A stretch of DNA of 51,848 nucleotides from Pseudanabaena sp. FACHB-1998 (GCF_014696355.1 NZ_JACJQA010000011.1:1-51848); one strand, 5' to 3'. Shown: positions 6,952 to 15,792, counted from the first letter of the stretch. The notes: generated by a model from the letters alone, not told the origin. Program-made: numbers and translations.

Positions 6952-9510
6952 TTAAACTTCTAAATATTGTTGGATTAGCATCGTCATTTGCTTAAGTTTG
7001 ACGGGCTTACTTAAATAATCGGTCGCGCCTGCTTCTAAACATTTTTCGCGATCGCCATCCATCGTTAAAGCAGTTAGGGCAATAATCGGAATATTCTTAG
7101 AATTATCATCTATTCGGATTTGGCGGATCGCCTCTAACCCATCCACAGTCGGCATCTGAATATCCATTAAAATCAAATCTGGATGATGGCTTTTGGTAAA
7201 GGCGATCGCTTCTACTCCATTTTTAGCTATTAGCGTACGATAATTTTTAGCTTCTAAATAGCTAGAAAAAGTAATAAGATTCGCCTCATTATCCTCAGCA
7301 ATCAAGATTAAAGGATTATTGTTTATATTTGTTTCCGAAAAACTAATTTCTTTAATAGATTCATGATTATTAAGATTGGATGATATGAGCAGAGAACTAC
7401 TTTTTTGTAAATCTAAATCTGCAAATTCTTCTGGTTTACAGACATAGGGTAGGCGTACCGTGAAATTACTGCCACTTCCTCGCTGACTACGCAAAATCAC
7501 ATCTCCACGGTGAAGTTCTACTATTTTTTTTACTAGAGCTAATCCTAAGCCTGTACCTTCATATTGTCTATTCAGATTGCTATCTATTTGAATAAATGGC
7601 TTAAACAATTTTGCTTGATCGGCTTCAGAAATACCAATACCTGTATCAATTACGGAAATGCAGAGATATTTTTGAAACCCTATGTAGCATCCTTTTTGAT
7701 CGTCAAGATTAATAGGTTTGCGTAGGCGAACTAGGGATATCGGCTCAGACAAATTGATATCCATTGGTTCATAGTGAACTGCAAGGGTAACTTGTCCAGC
7801 GATGGGCGTAAATTTGATAGCGTTGTTTAAGAGATTAATCAGTACTTGCCGAATTCGCCTTTCGTCTAAATCCATTACTCCTAAATCTTTGGGCAGTCTT
7901 GCCTTAAGTCGAATTTGTTTTTTAAAAGCTTGCTGTTTAACAAAGGTAAGACTGGATTGACATAACTCCTCGATGTCAACTTTAGAGATTTCTAAATCTA
8001 GTTTTCCTGCTTCTATTTTAGAAAGTTCAAGAATTTCATTGATTAATGATAGTAAATGTTGTCCACTGCTGGCAATTGTAGCGATCGCACTAGACTGGCG
8101 ATCATTCAGATTGCCCAATATCTTATCTAGTAAACTTTCGGACATTCCTAAAATGGCATTTAGTGGAGTTCGCAATTCATGACTCATGTTGGCGAGAAAT
8201 TCGTCCTTAAGGCGTGTAGCTCTCATTAGCTCTGCATTGGAGTATTCGAGACGTTGTTCATAGTCTTTTTGCTCTTGCTCCAGACGTTTGCGATCGCTAA
8301 TATCTCTAAAAATCCCTTGAGCCAACATTTTGCCATCTAGCTCGATACTACTTCCAGTAATTTCCACAGGAACTTTCGTTCCATCTTTCTGTAAAATAGT
8401 GCTTTCTATCGGGTGTTTGTAATTCTCTTCTAAAATTTGTTTAAAATGCTGGCGAGTGATTTCTAAAGTCTCCAAAGGATGAATTTGAGATGTATGCATC
8501 TCCATGAGTTCTTCGTGGCTATAGCCTAGCAATGTCTCAGCCATTTTGTTAGTGCTAATAATGTAGCCTTGGTCATCGGCTAGAACAATTGCGTCACTTG
8601 CTCCATCCATCAAAGCTCGGTAAAGTTTTTCTCTTTTTTCTAGAGCGATTTCTGCTTCTTTGCGATCGGTAATATCCGTTAAAGTGCCGATATATCCAGT
8701 CAGGCTGTTATTTTCAGGATCAAGCTCTTGGACTACTTGCACGTAAAACCAGTTGATACTTCCATCTGGTCGCAAATGTCGCCCTTCCCCATAATTGATG
8801 ATTTGTTTGACAGGATTTGGATCACTATGGCTTTGTATCCATTGACTAATGAAGAGATCGCGATCCTCTGGATGTAATGTGTCCGTCCATCCATCCCCCA
8901 AAGCTGATTCTGCTGGATAGCCTGTCATTTCACTCCAGCGATCATTTACATAGGTGCATTTACCCTGCTTATTAAAATGAAAAATAGCTACGGGAGCCGC
9001 CGTCGCTAAACTTGTATAACGGGTTTTGCTCTCCTGTAAATCTAATTCCGCTTGCTTGTGTTGAGGAATATCAGTTTCTAAAGCACTTCTACTCGCAAGG
9101 ATTTCAATTAATTTCTCCTTGTCTAACACACCAAGGAGGCGATCGCCATTTAATACGGGCAAATGCCGAACTTGCGGGGGGAAAGTTGTCAAAAACGAAG
9201 AAATATTGCTAATAAAATTATTTAACTCTGACTCTTGGAGCGTAACTACAGGACTCATCACTTCCTGTAAATTTAGTTTATCTAAATTAAGACGCTGAAG
9301 GCTAATACGCACTAAATCACGTTCTGTGAAAATGCCCAGTAAAGTGGGTTCCTCATTCTGTTTGCTTTGGCTCTGCGTTACAAGCACATAACCCTCATTT
9401 TGCATCAAAGCGATCGCCTCCATCACACTCATATCCTGTGAAGCCATCGGAGGATCGCGAGTGATTACCGAATGCAAAGCTGTAATTTTTGACGAAAATT
9501 CAGTAGTCAT
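6952..9510 (-). CDS. CBS-PAS-PAS hybrid sensor histidine kinase with receiver
   Basis: An 852-residue soluble kinase. A CBS pair occupies 15-145 (GIFTERDLVR, HLPVLNGDRLLGVLD), suggesting regulation by an adenine nucleotide. Two PAS domains lie at about 160-285 and 290-410, each closed by DITDRK or DISDRK. H444 lies in ANMSHELRTPLN. HATPase_c carries LINLLNNAIKFTP, DTGIGI and GTGLGLAL. The receiver (735-852) has an intact AEDN pocket, D783, the T in IIALTAL and the K in YLSKPV. From the H-box onward it resembles the kinase at 4612-6741, including the linker before the receiver, so the pair looks like an old duplication with exchanged input domains. No membrane segment. Confidence 0.93.
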   Translation of the reverse strand: MTTEFSSKITALHSVITRDPPMASQDMSVMEAIALMQNEGYVLVTQSQSKQNEEPTLLGIFTERDLVRISLQRLNLDKLNLQEVMSPVVTLQESELNNFISNISSFLTTFPPQVRHLPVLNGDRLLGVLDKEKLIEILASRSALETDIPQHKQAELDLQESKTRYTSLATAAPVAIFHFNKQGKCTYVNDRWSEMTGYPAESALGDGWTDTLHPEDRDLFISQWIQSHSDPNPVKQIINYGEGRHLRPDGSINWFYVQVVQELDPENNSLTGYIGTLTDITDRKEAEIALEKREKLYRALMDGASDAIVLADDQGYIISTNKMAETLLGYSHEELMEMHTSQIHPLETLEITRQHFKQILEENYKHPIESTILQKDGTKVPVEITGSSIELDGKMLAQGIFRDISDRKRLEQEQKDYEQRLEYSNAELMRATRLKDEFLANMSHELRTPLNAILGMSESLLDKILGNLNDRQSSAIATIASSGQHLLSLINEILELSKIEAGKLDLEISKVDIEELCQSSLTFVKQQAFKKQIRLKARLPKDLGVMDLDERRIRQVLINLLNNAIKFTPIAGQVTLAVHYEPMDINLSEPISLVRLRKPINLDDQKGCYIGFQKYLCISVIDTGIGISEADQAKLFKPFIQIDSNLNRQYEGTGLGLALVKKIVELHRGDVILRSQRGSGSNFTVRLPYVCKPEEFADLDLQKSSSLLISSNLNNHESIKEISFSETNINNNPLILIAEDNEANLITFSSYLEAKNYRTLIAKNGVEAIAFTKSHHPDLILMDIQMPTVDGLEAIRQIRIDDNSKNIPIIALTALTMDGDREKCLEAGATDYLSKPVKLKQMTMLIQQYLEV

Positions 9511-9572
9511 TGATTGGCAATTGCTGTGACAAGATTATAGCGATTTCTGCACATACTTATTTGCCACACATT

Positions 9573-9627
9573 AATAAAAACCAAACTGATTTCCTCATTT
9601 AGCGGGGGAATCAGTTTGGTTTTTATT
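9573..9627. terminator. hairpin between divergent genes
   Basis: Perfect 19-bp arms 9573-9591 and 9609-9627 (AATAAAAACCAAACTGATT and its complement), with a further G-U stem inside the loop. The A-run on one side and the T-run on the other make it terminator-like in both directions. Its position between the starts of divergent genes (9510 and 9692) is unusual for a terminator. Confidence 0.6.
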
Positions 9628-9691
9628 AAGCCTCTGTACTTTGCTATATAATTCGGCATGATTACGCGAAATTTAGTCGGAGTAGATCGAG

Positions 9692-9955
9692 ATGCCGAGA
9701 GAACCCAAAAAGCCTAATGAATACATCGTGCATTTAAAGCTAGAAGGTGGGCAAGAAGTCATAACAAAATTTACGACCATTGAAGAAGTGAAAACTTGGT
9801 ATGCATCGCAATTTAAGGCGAAGGCTAATGAGGATGATCTGATGCCTATTCCCGTAAGAGCCGAATTAAATGAAATTTTGCTGGTTCGTCCTAAACGGGT
9901 TATTGCTATTCACGTTGAGCCGATTTACTCCTCTAGCGTCGAAATGTTTTCATAA
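9692..9955 (+). CDS. conserved-looking small hypothetical protein
   Basis: An 87-residue soluble protein starting MPREPKKPNEYIVHLKLEGG, at an ATG with GGAG upstream (GTCGGAGTAGATCGAG). The first half is a predicted beta hairpin with the pattern YIVHLKLEGGQEVITKF; the middle is a helix (SIEEVKxWY type); the end is a strand (ILLVRPKRVIAIHVEPIY). No family recognised and no catalytic motif seen. The stop codon lies inside the next hairpin. It may be co-transcribed with the EamA gene 47 bases downstream. Confidence 0.65.
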   Translation: MPREPKKPNEYIVHLKLEGGQEVITKFTTIEEVKTWYASQFKAKANEDDLMPIPVRAELNEILLVRPKRVIAIHVEPIYSSSVEMFS

Positions 9956-9991
9956 AATTAAAAGGGGCGCTGCGCCCCTTTTAATTTTATG
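9951..9991. terminator. palindrome overlapping a stop codon
   Basis: Perfect 20-bp arms 9951-9970 and 9972-9991 separated by one T; core GGGGCGC-T-GCGCCCC. The left arm contains the TAA stop (9953-9955) of the preceding gene. The right arm ends in TTTTAATTTTATG, supplying a T-rich tail. An intrinsic terminator in form, but the complementarity extends into coding sequence. Confidence 0.75.
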
Positions 9992-10001
9992 AATAAAAAT
10001 A

Positions 10002-10931
10002 ATGCCTCTACATCAAGTTTCGGGGCGATCGCGTTTAGGTCTGGCGCTATCGTTGCTCACAGTTTTGTTATGGGGATTTTTAGCGATCGCCTTAAAAATC
10101 GTTCTCCAAGAGCTAGATCCCTTCACAGTCACTTGGTTTCGTTTTACTGTCTCAGGGGTCGTTTTAGGAGCATATCTAGCCATAACTAAGCAATTACCAA
10201 CATGGCAACAATTGCAGAAAATTCCCTTGCCCGTGTTTTTAGTAGCCGTTGGCGGTTTAACGCTGAACTATGTTTTATTTTTAATTGGGGTGGGCAAAAC
10301 CTCCGCCAATAACGCTCAGGTAATCACCCAGATCGCGCCCGTGATGATGGGCATGGCTTCATTGGTAATTTTTAAAGAAAAGTATAACTATCTACAGTGG
10401 TGTGGCGTAGGTATTCTGGTCTGCGGATTGTTGCTGTTTTCCCATGACCAAGTGCGATCGCTAATCACCAGCTTTGACACCTACCTGTGGGGCAATACGT
10501 TATTAGTAATAGGCGCGATCGTCTGGGCTTTTTATGGACTAGCTCAGAAACAGCTATTGCTCAATTTGCCTTCGTCATCCGTATTGCTATGTCTCTACCT
10601 CAGTGCAGCAACGCTACTCGCACCAATAGCAAATCCTCAGAGACTGCTCACTCTGTCAGCGTTGCCTATGATTACCCTCATATTTTGTGCCTTTAATACT
10701 TTGATTGCTTACGGAGCTTTTGCGGCAGCCCTCGAACATTGGGAAGCATCACGGGTTAGCGCCGTAATTACCCTTGCCCCTCTGGTCACTTTAGTCGCCT
10801 CAGCGATCTTGCCTAATTTTATCCCCCAATTTTTGCCTCCTTCTCCCCTTAGTTTGTTGGGTTATACAGGAGCGATCGCGGTAGTTTGTGGTTCTATGGT
10901 CATTTCCTTAGCCTCAAATCCGAATAATTAG
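10002..10931 (+). CDS. EamA/DMT-family transporter
   Basis: A 309-residue drug/metabolite transporter of the 10-TM type, built from two EamA repeats (about 15-145 and 155-300). Typical features: SLLTVLLWGFLAIALK in TM1, the DPFTVTWFRF loop with the conserved W-x-RF after TM1, and a matching second half opening GNTLLVIGAIVWAFYGLAQK. The substrate cannot be deduced; export of amino acids or metabolites is common for the family. ATG at 10002 puts TM1 at the correct distance. A strong terminator follows at 10936. Confidence 0.9.
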   Translation: MPLHQVSGRSRLGLALSLLTVLLWGFLAIALKIVLQELDPFTVTWFRFTVSGVVLGAYLAITKQLPTWQQLQKIPLPVFLVAVGGLTLNYVLFLIGVGKTSANNAQVITQIAPVMMGMASLVIFKEKYNYLQWCGVGILVCGLLLFSHDQVRSLITSFDTYLWGNTLLVIGAIVWAFYGLAQKQLLLNLPSSSVLLCLYLSAATLLAPIANPQRLLTLSALPMITLIFCAFNTLIAYGAFAAALEHWEASRVSAVITLAPLVTLVASAILPNFIPQFLPPSPLSLLGYTGAIAVVCGSMVISLASNPNN

Positions 10932-10935
10932 TACC

Positions 10936-10968
10936 AAAAGCCAAAATCGCTAATCGATTTTGGCTTTT
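10936..10968 (+). terminator. intrinsic terminator of the EamA gene
   Basis: 14-bp arms 10936-10949 (AAAAGCCAAAATCG) and 10955-10968, loop of 5, followed by TTTATTTTTTT. Classic Rho-independent form. Confidence 0.85.
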
Positions 10969-11000
10969 TATTTTTTTGCTATAAAGCTTATCTAGAGAAG

Positions 11001-11055
11001 CTTTTGGAGATTTTTTGAAAAAAACTTGAAGTTTTTTTCAAAAAATCTCCAAAAG
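11001..11055. repeat. 27-bp A/T-rich palindrome
   Basis: Arms 11001-11027 and 11029-11055 are perfect complements (CTTTTGGAGATTTTTTGAAA at the outer end) with essentially no loop. It lies between the EamA terminator and the tRNA-Asn promoter region. The GAGATTTTTTGAAA part recurs in the hairpin at 41013-41049. Confidence 0.7.
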
Positions 11056-11058
11056 GGG

Positions 11059-11089
11059 TTGCACAAATACCACCCTTATACGCTATAGT
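11059..11089 (+). promoter_or_regulatory. possible sigma70-type promoter for tRNA-Asn
   Basis: TTGCAC at 11059-11064 and TATAGT at 11084-11089, with a 19-base spacer (slightly long), 41 bases before the tRNA. Supported only by consensus likeness and position. Confidence 0.35.
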
Positions 11090-11129
11090 TGTTAACGCTG
11101 AAGTCAATGACGAAGCAAAACCGCTACAT

Positions 11130-11201
11130 TCCTCAGTAGCTCAGTGGTAGAGCAATCGGCTGTTAACCGATCGGTCGCAGGTTCGAATCCCGCCTGGGGA
11201 G
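11130..11201 (+). tRNA. tRNA-Asn (GUU)
   Basis: A 72-base cloverleaf: acceptor TCCTCAG with CTGGGGA, discriminator G at 11201, anticodon loop TGTTAAC (anticodon GTT, Asn), T-arm GTTCGAATC. CCA is not encoded. Confidence 0.96.
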
Positions 11202-11206
11202 TTATT

Positions 11207-11241
11207 AAAAAAGAAGGTATGCATTGCATATCTTCTTTTTT
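11207..11241 (+). terminator. terminator after tRNA-Asn
   Basis: Near-perfect 17-bp arms 11207-11223 and 11225-11241 (AAAAAAGAAG...CTTCTTTTTT) ending in a T-run, 5 bases after the tRNA. Confidence 0.8.
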
Positions 11242-11279
11242 GTTATTGCGATAAAATTGGGCAAAAGCATGATAAAACT

Positions 11280-12671
11280 ATGCCCCAGTCACAAGATATC
11301 CTCAAAGAGCGTTATCAACTGCAAAATCAGTTAGGGCTGAATTCAGGTCGCCAAACATGGCTCGCCCAAGATTTGCAATCTAATGGAGAGCTTGTAGTAG
11401 TTAAGTTGTTGACTTTTGGGGGAGATGTGCAATGGGAAGACTTAAAACTATTTGAGCGCGAGGCTCAAGTTCTCAAGCAGCTTAATCATCCAAGGATTCC
11501 TAAGTATCGAGATTACTTTTCGATTGATGAGCGATCGCTATGGTTTGGGCTAGTCCAAGAATATATTCAAGGCTCCTGCCTTAAGCAATTAATTGTACAG
11601 GGGCAAAAATTTACCGAGTCCCAGATCGAAGATATCGTCACGGATACCTTGGAGATATTGATTTACCTGCATGGACTTAATCCACCCGTACTCCATCGCG
11701 ATATCAAGCCTAGCAACTTAATTTGGAGCGATCGCCAAGAAATTTATCTAGTAGATTTTGGGGCAGTTCAGGATAAAGCTTCGGCAGAAGGTAAGACTTT
11801 TACTGTAGTTGGGACCTATGGCTATGCGCCAATGGAGCAGTATGGAGGGCGAGCCGTCCCAGCATCGGATCTCTACGCTTTAGGTGCAACAGCAATTCAT
11901 TTATTAACGGGGACTTCACCTGCGGAGTTGCCCCAAGACGATGAACTAAATATCCAGTTTCGCGATCGCTCGGGAGCAAGTCCTCAATTATTAGACTGGG
12001 TACAGAAAATGACCGCTCCTTCACCCAAACGACGGTTTGCCTCCGCTAGAGAAGCTCTAGATATGCTCCACAGCACCATCGAGCCTATAAAAAGAACATC
12101 TAATAATAGTCCTTCGCATTTCAAAGTCCCGAATATCAAAATCCCACAGCCACCGCTTAGCAAAGTCAAGATCGAGCGATCGGCAACGCACTTATTAGTT
12201 ACGATTCCGCCTTCCATGTGGGCAATGGTAACTTCCGCCTGTTTATCGTCAGTCGCAATATTTATTGTATTTTTTATATCTACTTTAATATCGCGATGGA
12301 ATCCTACATTCGCGATCGGTTTACTATTAGGAACATTAGTTCTTAGCTATATGTTTGTAGTTACGAACTGGTCTACGATTATTTTTGAGATTGATACTAA
12401 TCATGTTCATTGTAGATTGGTGAAGCGCATTTTTAGATGGCAGCATTTTCTTCAAAAATTTAATATTAGGCAGATTGAATATATTCATACTTCTATGCAA
12501 AGTAAAACAGGGGGATCGGTAATTATTCAAAATCGTCAACAACTACCTCAATATCCCCGCAAACCAGAGCCGATTATTAATCGATGTGTAGTCGGTGATA
12601 ACCGTCTTACCGAACTAGAAACTGCATGGTTAGCCCAAGAAATTCAAACTTGGTTACAAAGCTTAAAATAA
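11280..12671 (+). CDS. membrane-anchored Ser/Thr protein kinase
   Basis: A 463-residue Hanks-type kinase. The kinase domain occupies about 10-270. VVVKLL places the ATP-binding Lys at K42 and the helix C Glu at E61. The catalytic loop is HRDIKPSN with D141, and DFG has D159. APMEQ replaces the usual APE, a common form in cyanobacterial kinases. The glycine-rich loop is weak (LGLNSGRQT). After a proline-rich linker come two membrane spans (about 305-335 and 336-360) and a C-terminal domain of about 100 residues with no recognised fold. The kinase domain should face the cytoplasm. No WD40, PASTA or GAF input domain is attached. It stands alone and converges on the GGDEF-EAL gene. Confidence 0.9.
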   Translation: MPQSQDILKERYQLQNQLGLNSGRQTWLAQDLQSNGELVVVKLLTFGGDVQWEDLKLFEREAQVLKQLNHPRIPKYRDYFSIDERSLWFGLVQEYIQGSCLKQLIVQGQKFTESQIEDIVTDTLEILIYLHGLNPPVLHRDIKPSNLIWSDRQEIYLVDFGAVQDKASAEGKTFTVVGTYGYAPMEQYGGRAVPASDLYALGATAIHLLTGTSPAELPQDDELNIQFRDRSGASPQLLDWVQKMTAPSPKRRFASAREALDMLHSTIEPIKRTSNNSPSHFKVPNIKIPQPPLSKVKIERSATHLLVTIPPSMWAMVTSACLSSVAIFIVFFISTLISRWNPTFAIGLLLGTLVLSYMFVVTNWSTIIFEIDTNHVHCRLVKRIFRWQHFLQKFNIRQIEYIHTSMQSKTGGSVIIQNRQQLPQYPRKPEPIINRCVVGDNRLTELETAWLAQEIQTWLQSLK

Positions 12672-12673
12672 GA

Positions 12674-12710
12674 AAGATAAGTGGCGGCGCTTCACATCGC
12701 CACTTATCTT
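12674..12710. terminator. bidirectional terminator between convergent genes
   Basis: 13-bp arms 12674-12686 (AAGATAAGTGGCG) and 12698-12710, ending exactly next to the stop codon of the gene at 12711 and 3 bases after the stop of the gene at 11280. Confidence 0.75.
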
Positions 12711-14795
12711 TTATGAAGATTGCTGAATCCATTGAGTAGCTTTTTCGCTATCCAGAGGATGAGAAATAAAGTATCCTTGCACTTCAATGCTACTACCTCC
12801 AAGCCCTTCAAAATAATCTAACTCTTCCAAAGTTTCCACTCCTTCTACAACAATTCCCATACCCAGATTATTAGCTAAACGTAAGATTGAATGAATAATG
12901 CGTTGGCTTTTCTTATCAGTAAAGATACGATTAGTGAAACTTCGATCAATCTTTAAGACATCAATGGGTAAATTTTGAAGATAGCTAAAGGAAGAATAGC
13001 CAGTACCAAAGTCATCAATATAGACCTGTACCCCAATCTCCCGCAATTGTTCTAATTTTTGAGAAGAAACTTCAATATTTTCCATCAAAATAGTTTCGGT
13101 AATTTCCAATTTAATCAAACTAGGAATCACTTGATTCTGTTTGATAATTTGATGAATTCTTTCCACAAAGTCTGATTGAATCACCTGCAAAGTAGATACA
13201 TTAATCGCTAGGGTTAGGGGGGATATATTAGGAATTGTTTGCTGCCATTGATATAACTGTTTACATGCTGTATCTAAAACCCAATAGCCAATTTTAATAA
13301 TTTCTCCACTTTCCTCTGCGATTGGTAGAAATTCTTGGGGAGATATCAAACCCTGTAAAGGGTGTAACCAACGTAATAAAACTTCAAAGCCAGTAAGTTG
13401 ATGGAGATGTAGTGAGACAATTGGCTGATAAACTAAGTAGAATTCTTGTCTTTCAAGAGCTTGACGTAAATCCGATTCTAGTTGCCATTTAACCCTAGAG
13501 CCTTGCTGCATATCCATATTATATAAAGCATATTTCCCTTTGCCTAACTTGCGGGATTTATGCATAGCTATGCTGGCATCTCTTAATATTTCATTAGCAT
13601 AATTGTACTCCAGATCACTTAGAGCAATTCCAATACTCACAGAAGTAAAAATCTTTTGATTATTTACGATAAATGGTTGTTTGATACTCTCTATAATTTG
13701 CTCAGCTAGGCTAAAAATATATTCTTGATTATCAATATTTTCTACGAGAATTGAAAATTCATCACCATCAATTCTAGAAATAGTTATATTATCTTGTTGA
13801 AATTTAGCGAGGCGTTGTCCAATTTCTTGTAACACCTTATCCGCAACAGAAATACCGAAGTTATCATTAATCGATTGAAAGCGATCGCCATCTATAAAAA
13901 TAACCGCAAACTGCATACTGGGTTCTAACTTTAACCTAGTAAAGGCTAAATCCAAAGATTCCATAAATGAATCACGATTGGGCAATCCCGTTAAAGAGTC
14001 GTGAAGTTGGCTATGATTTAATTGTTCAATAACTAAATCTCTTTCAATTCTAATGGAATCTGATTTAACTAGTAATTGTAATTGATGTATACAAATTGCT
14101 AACTGAGTAGCCAACCTTTCGAGTAAATCTATTTCCCAATTTTGCCAATAATGCGCGTGATTATATTGATGAATAATAATCAATCCCCACAATTTCTTGC
14201 TAAAGGGAATTGCTAACGAAATTGCTGAGTGGATACCTAAGGGCAATAAAGATTCTGCTACTTTGGGATCAACTGTAGGGGAAGAAATATCATTAACAAC
14301 TACACTCACGCATCTTTGGTAGCATTGGAGCCATTCCGAATCGGTATAGAGGGGAGGTAGTTCTTTTCCAAGTAGCGATCGCTCGGGAACGCTGACTAAT
14401 TCACATTTGATTTCCCGATGATTATCATCAGTAAATTGATAGACAATTACCTGATCGATTTGCAAAAGTTGTTGTATTTCCAAGACTACCGTATCTAGCA
14501 ATTCCTCTAAATCGATAGATTGACGTAATCTATTTAACATTAACGCTAATAAAGTGTTAATTTCGTCTTCATTTAAGGAATCTTCACCTAATTTTGCTTT
14601 ATAAACTTGCTTAATTCTTAACTTTAGACTAATCGTATCTTTGTCTAATTCGTCAAAATTTTTAGCTAATATCGTAGATAGAGATTGAATACTCTGAAGA
14701 TCTTTATGTTGCTGTTCGGTTAGGTTTGTAGACTCGCTAATGCGATTTGTACATTCAATTATTTCGCCTAGCGTATCAAAAAACTGTTTTCGCAT
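12711..14795 (-). CDS. GAF-GGDEF-EAL cyclic-di-GMP protein
   Basis: A 694-residue soluble protein. An N-terminal helical segment (1-75) is followed by a phytochrome-like GAF domain (about 85-240; VIVYQFTDD, LWGLIIIHQ). The usual bilin-binding Cys of cyanobacteriochromes is not seen at the expected place, so a bilin is unlikely. The GGDEF domain (265-425) has the signature RIDGDEF at 341-347, i.e. the first Gly is Asp. The EAL domain (440-690) has EVLLRW at the signature, and the catalytic residues AINVS, EITET, DDFGTGYSS, LKIDRSF and VEGVE all appear intact. Most likely an active c-di-GMP phosphodiesterase with a weak, regulatory or inactive cyclase half. Confidence 0.9.
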   Translation of the reverse strand: MRKQFFDTLGEIIECTNRISESTNLTEQQHKDLQSIQSLSTILAKNFDELDKDTISLKLRIKQVYKAKLGEDSLNEDEINTLLALMLNRLRQSIDLEELLDTVVLEIQQLLQIDQVIVYQFTDDNHREIKCELVSVPERSLLGKELPPLYTDSEWLQCYQRCVSVVVNDISSPTVDPKVAESLLPLGIHSAISLAIPFSKKLWGLIIIHQYNHAHYWQNWEIDLLERLATQLAICIHQLQLLVKSDSIRIERDLVIEQLNHSQLHDSLTGLPNRDSFMESLDLAFTRLKLEPSMQFAVIFIDGDRFQSINDNFGISVADKVLQEIGQRLAKFQQDNITISRIDGDEFSILVENIDNQEYIFSLAEQIIESIKQPFIVNNQKIFTSVSIGIALSDLEYNYANEILRDASIAMHKSRKLGKGKYALYNMDMQQGSRVKWQLESDLRQALERQEFYLVYQPIVSLHLHQLTGFEVLLRWLHPLQGLISPQEFLPIAEESGEIIKIGYWVLDTACKQLYQWQQTIPNISPLTLAINVSTLQVIQSDFVERIHQIIKQNQVIPSLIKLEITETILMENIEVSSQKLEQLREIGVQVYIDDFGTGYSSFSYLQNLPIDVLKIDRSFTNRIFTDKKSQRIIHSILRLANNLGMGIVVEGVETLEELDYFEGLGGSSIEVQGYFISHPLDSEKATQWIQQSS

Positions 14796-14942
14796 AGTCT
14801 CAGAAAGTTTAGTTGGTTAGACTGATGGCTTTACGAGCAAGATTAACACTAGAGCATATCAATGCTAAAAGCACTTTAAAGATTTGAGATGTTATACGTG
14901 CTGTATATGTATAACTAAAAGTATAACTGAGATACTCCGATC

Positions 14943-14997
14943 CCAGTCAAGAATTAGCTATGCGGCGCGAAGCGCCGCATAGCTAATTCTTGGCTGG
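14943..14997. repeat. long palindrome with GCGAAGC apex
   Basis: Arms 14948-14968 and 14972-14992 are perfect 21-bp complements around a GAA triloop (GCGGCGC-GAA-GCGCCGC); pairing continues outward to 14943-14997 with one G-T wobble. It lies in the 332-base gap 14796-15127, which holds this, the family A element and otherwise AT-rich sequence. Confidence 0.75.
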
Positions 14998-15024
14998 CAT
15001 GTTCTATTTTTAGACTGGGAAAGG

Positions 15025-15106
15025 AGTAAGTAGCTAGGCATAATTAATTACAAACCAAAAGCCGTAAAGTTGCGCTCTGTAGGGGCGCAACTTTACGGCT
15101 TTTGGT
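15025..15106. mobile_element. family A MITE-like element, copy 1
   Basis: The tail GTAGCTAGGCATAATTAATT is followed by a hairpin with perfect 22-bp arms (15054-15075 and 15085-15106). The tail is the reverse complement of the one at 34793-34820, and related copies lie at 15712, 31148 and 33352. The hairpin may also end transcription of the Ycf51 gene, whose stop is 22 bases away. Confidence 0.7.
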
Positions 15107-15127
15107 AATTTATTTTATACAAGTACT

Positions 15128-15652
15128 TTATAAACTTTGATTTTTGGGAAGTTCCGCAAACTTATCGGGAAAGATCTCTATTTCAATATTGGGATCATTG
15201 CGAAGACTCAGCGATCGCTTAACACGCCCTAAATATAAAGGCTTCGATACACCTTCTTGAGGGTGAATAACTGTTCTCGCATAAATGGTAAGTTGCTCTG
15301 CACCTTGGCTATTGCGCCCAGGGGAAAATAAGTTGCTACTAGCTTGTTTCAATGTTGACACTAGCTGCTCAGGGGTGACAGTAGGCGGAACAACAATTGT
15401 TGCTTGGGGACCAAAGCGATCGAAAACAGTCTTAAAAGCAACCGAGCCTTCGATAGATGTGCGGGTAATTGGCTCAAAGCTTAGGGAAAATAGTCCTACA
15501 ACTAATACTACCGAAAAGAGGGTAGCGCCTACCATGCGATAGCGCCAGCTCCACTGACGGGCAACAGCTAAGCCTGTTACCAAAGCACATGCCAATACAA
15601 ATATGCCCATTCCCTGTGCAAGCTGACCAAATAAAGCAGGCGTTAACGACAT
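15128..15652 (-). CDS. ycf51: Ycf51 family membrane protein (DUF2518)
   Basis: A 174-residue protein with two N-terminal membrane spans (about 12-30 and 38-57) and a soluble C-terminal domain. The diagnostic regions are WSWRYRMVGATLF between and within the spans, EQLTIYARTVIHPQEGVS, and PLYLGRVKRSLSLRNDPN. Ycf51 is conserved in cyanobacteria and some algal plastids; its function is unknown and a photosynthesis-linked membrane role is only presumed. Monocistronic by appearance, flanked on both sides by hairpin repeats. Confidence 0.85.
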   Translation of the reverse strand: MSLTPALFGQLAQGMGIFVLACALVTGLAVARQWSWRYRMVGATLFSVVLVVGLFSLSFEPITRTSIEGSVAFKTVFDRFGPQATIVVPPTVTPEQLVSTLKQASSNLFSPGRNSQGAEQLTIYARTVIHPQEGVSKPLYLGRVKRSLSLRNDPNIEIEIFPDKFAELPKNQSL

Positions 15653-15711
15653 AACTTAATTTATTGTGAATTATTAAATAACTACTCAGTTCATTTTATA
15701 GCGGCTTGTAC

Positions 15712-15788
15712 AGTAAGTTGCTAGGCGCAATTAAATATAAACCCCAAAAAAGTGTGGCGCACGCGCCGCTTGTGCCACACTTTTTTGG
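15712..15788. mobile_element. family A MITE-like element, copy 2
   Basis: Tail AGTAAGTTGCTAGGCGCAAT, then hairpin arms 15744-15758 and 15774-15788 (CCAAAAAAGTGTGGC and complement) with a GC-rich loop. Lies upstream of ycf51 and beyond the end of the hxlR gene. Confidence 0.6.
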
Positions 15789-15792
15789 CAAA

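Noticed and set aside
12711-14795. Cyanobacteriochrome (bilin-binding) GAF domain
   Set aside because: The GAF fold is phytochrome-like, but the conserved bilin-ligating Cys-His region is absent, so a chromophore is not supported.
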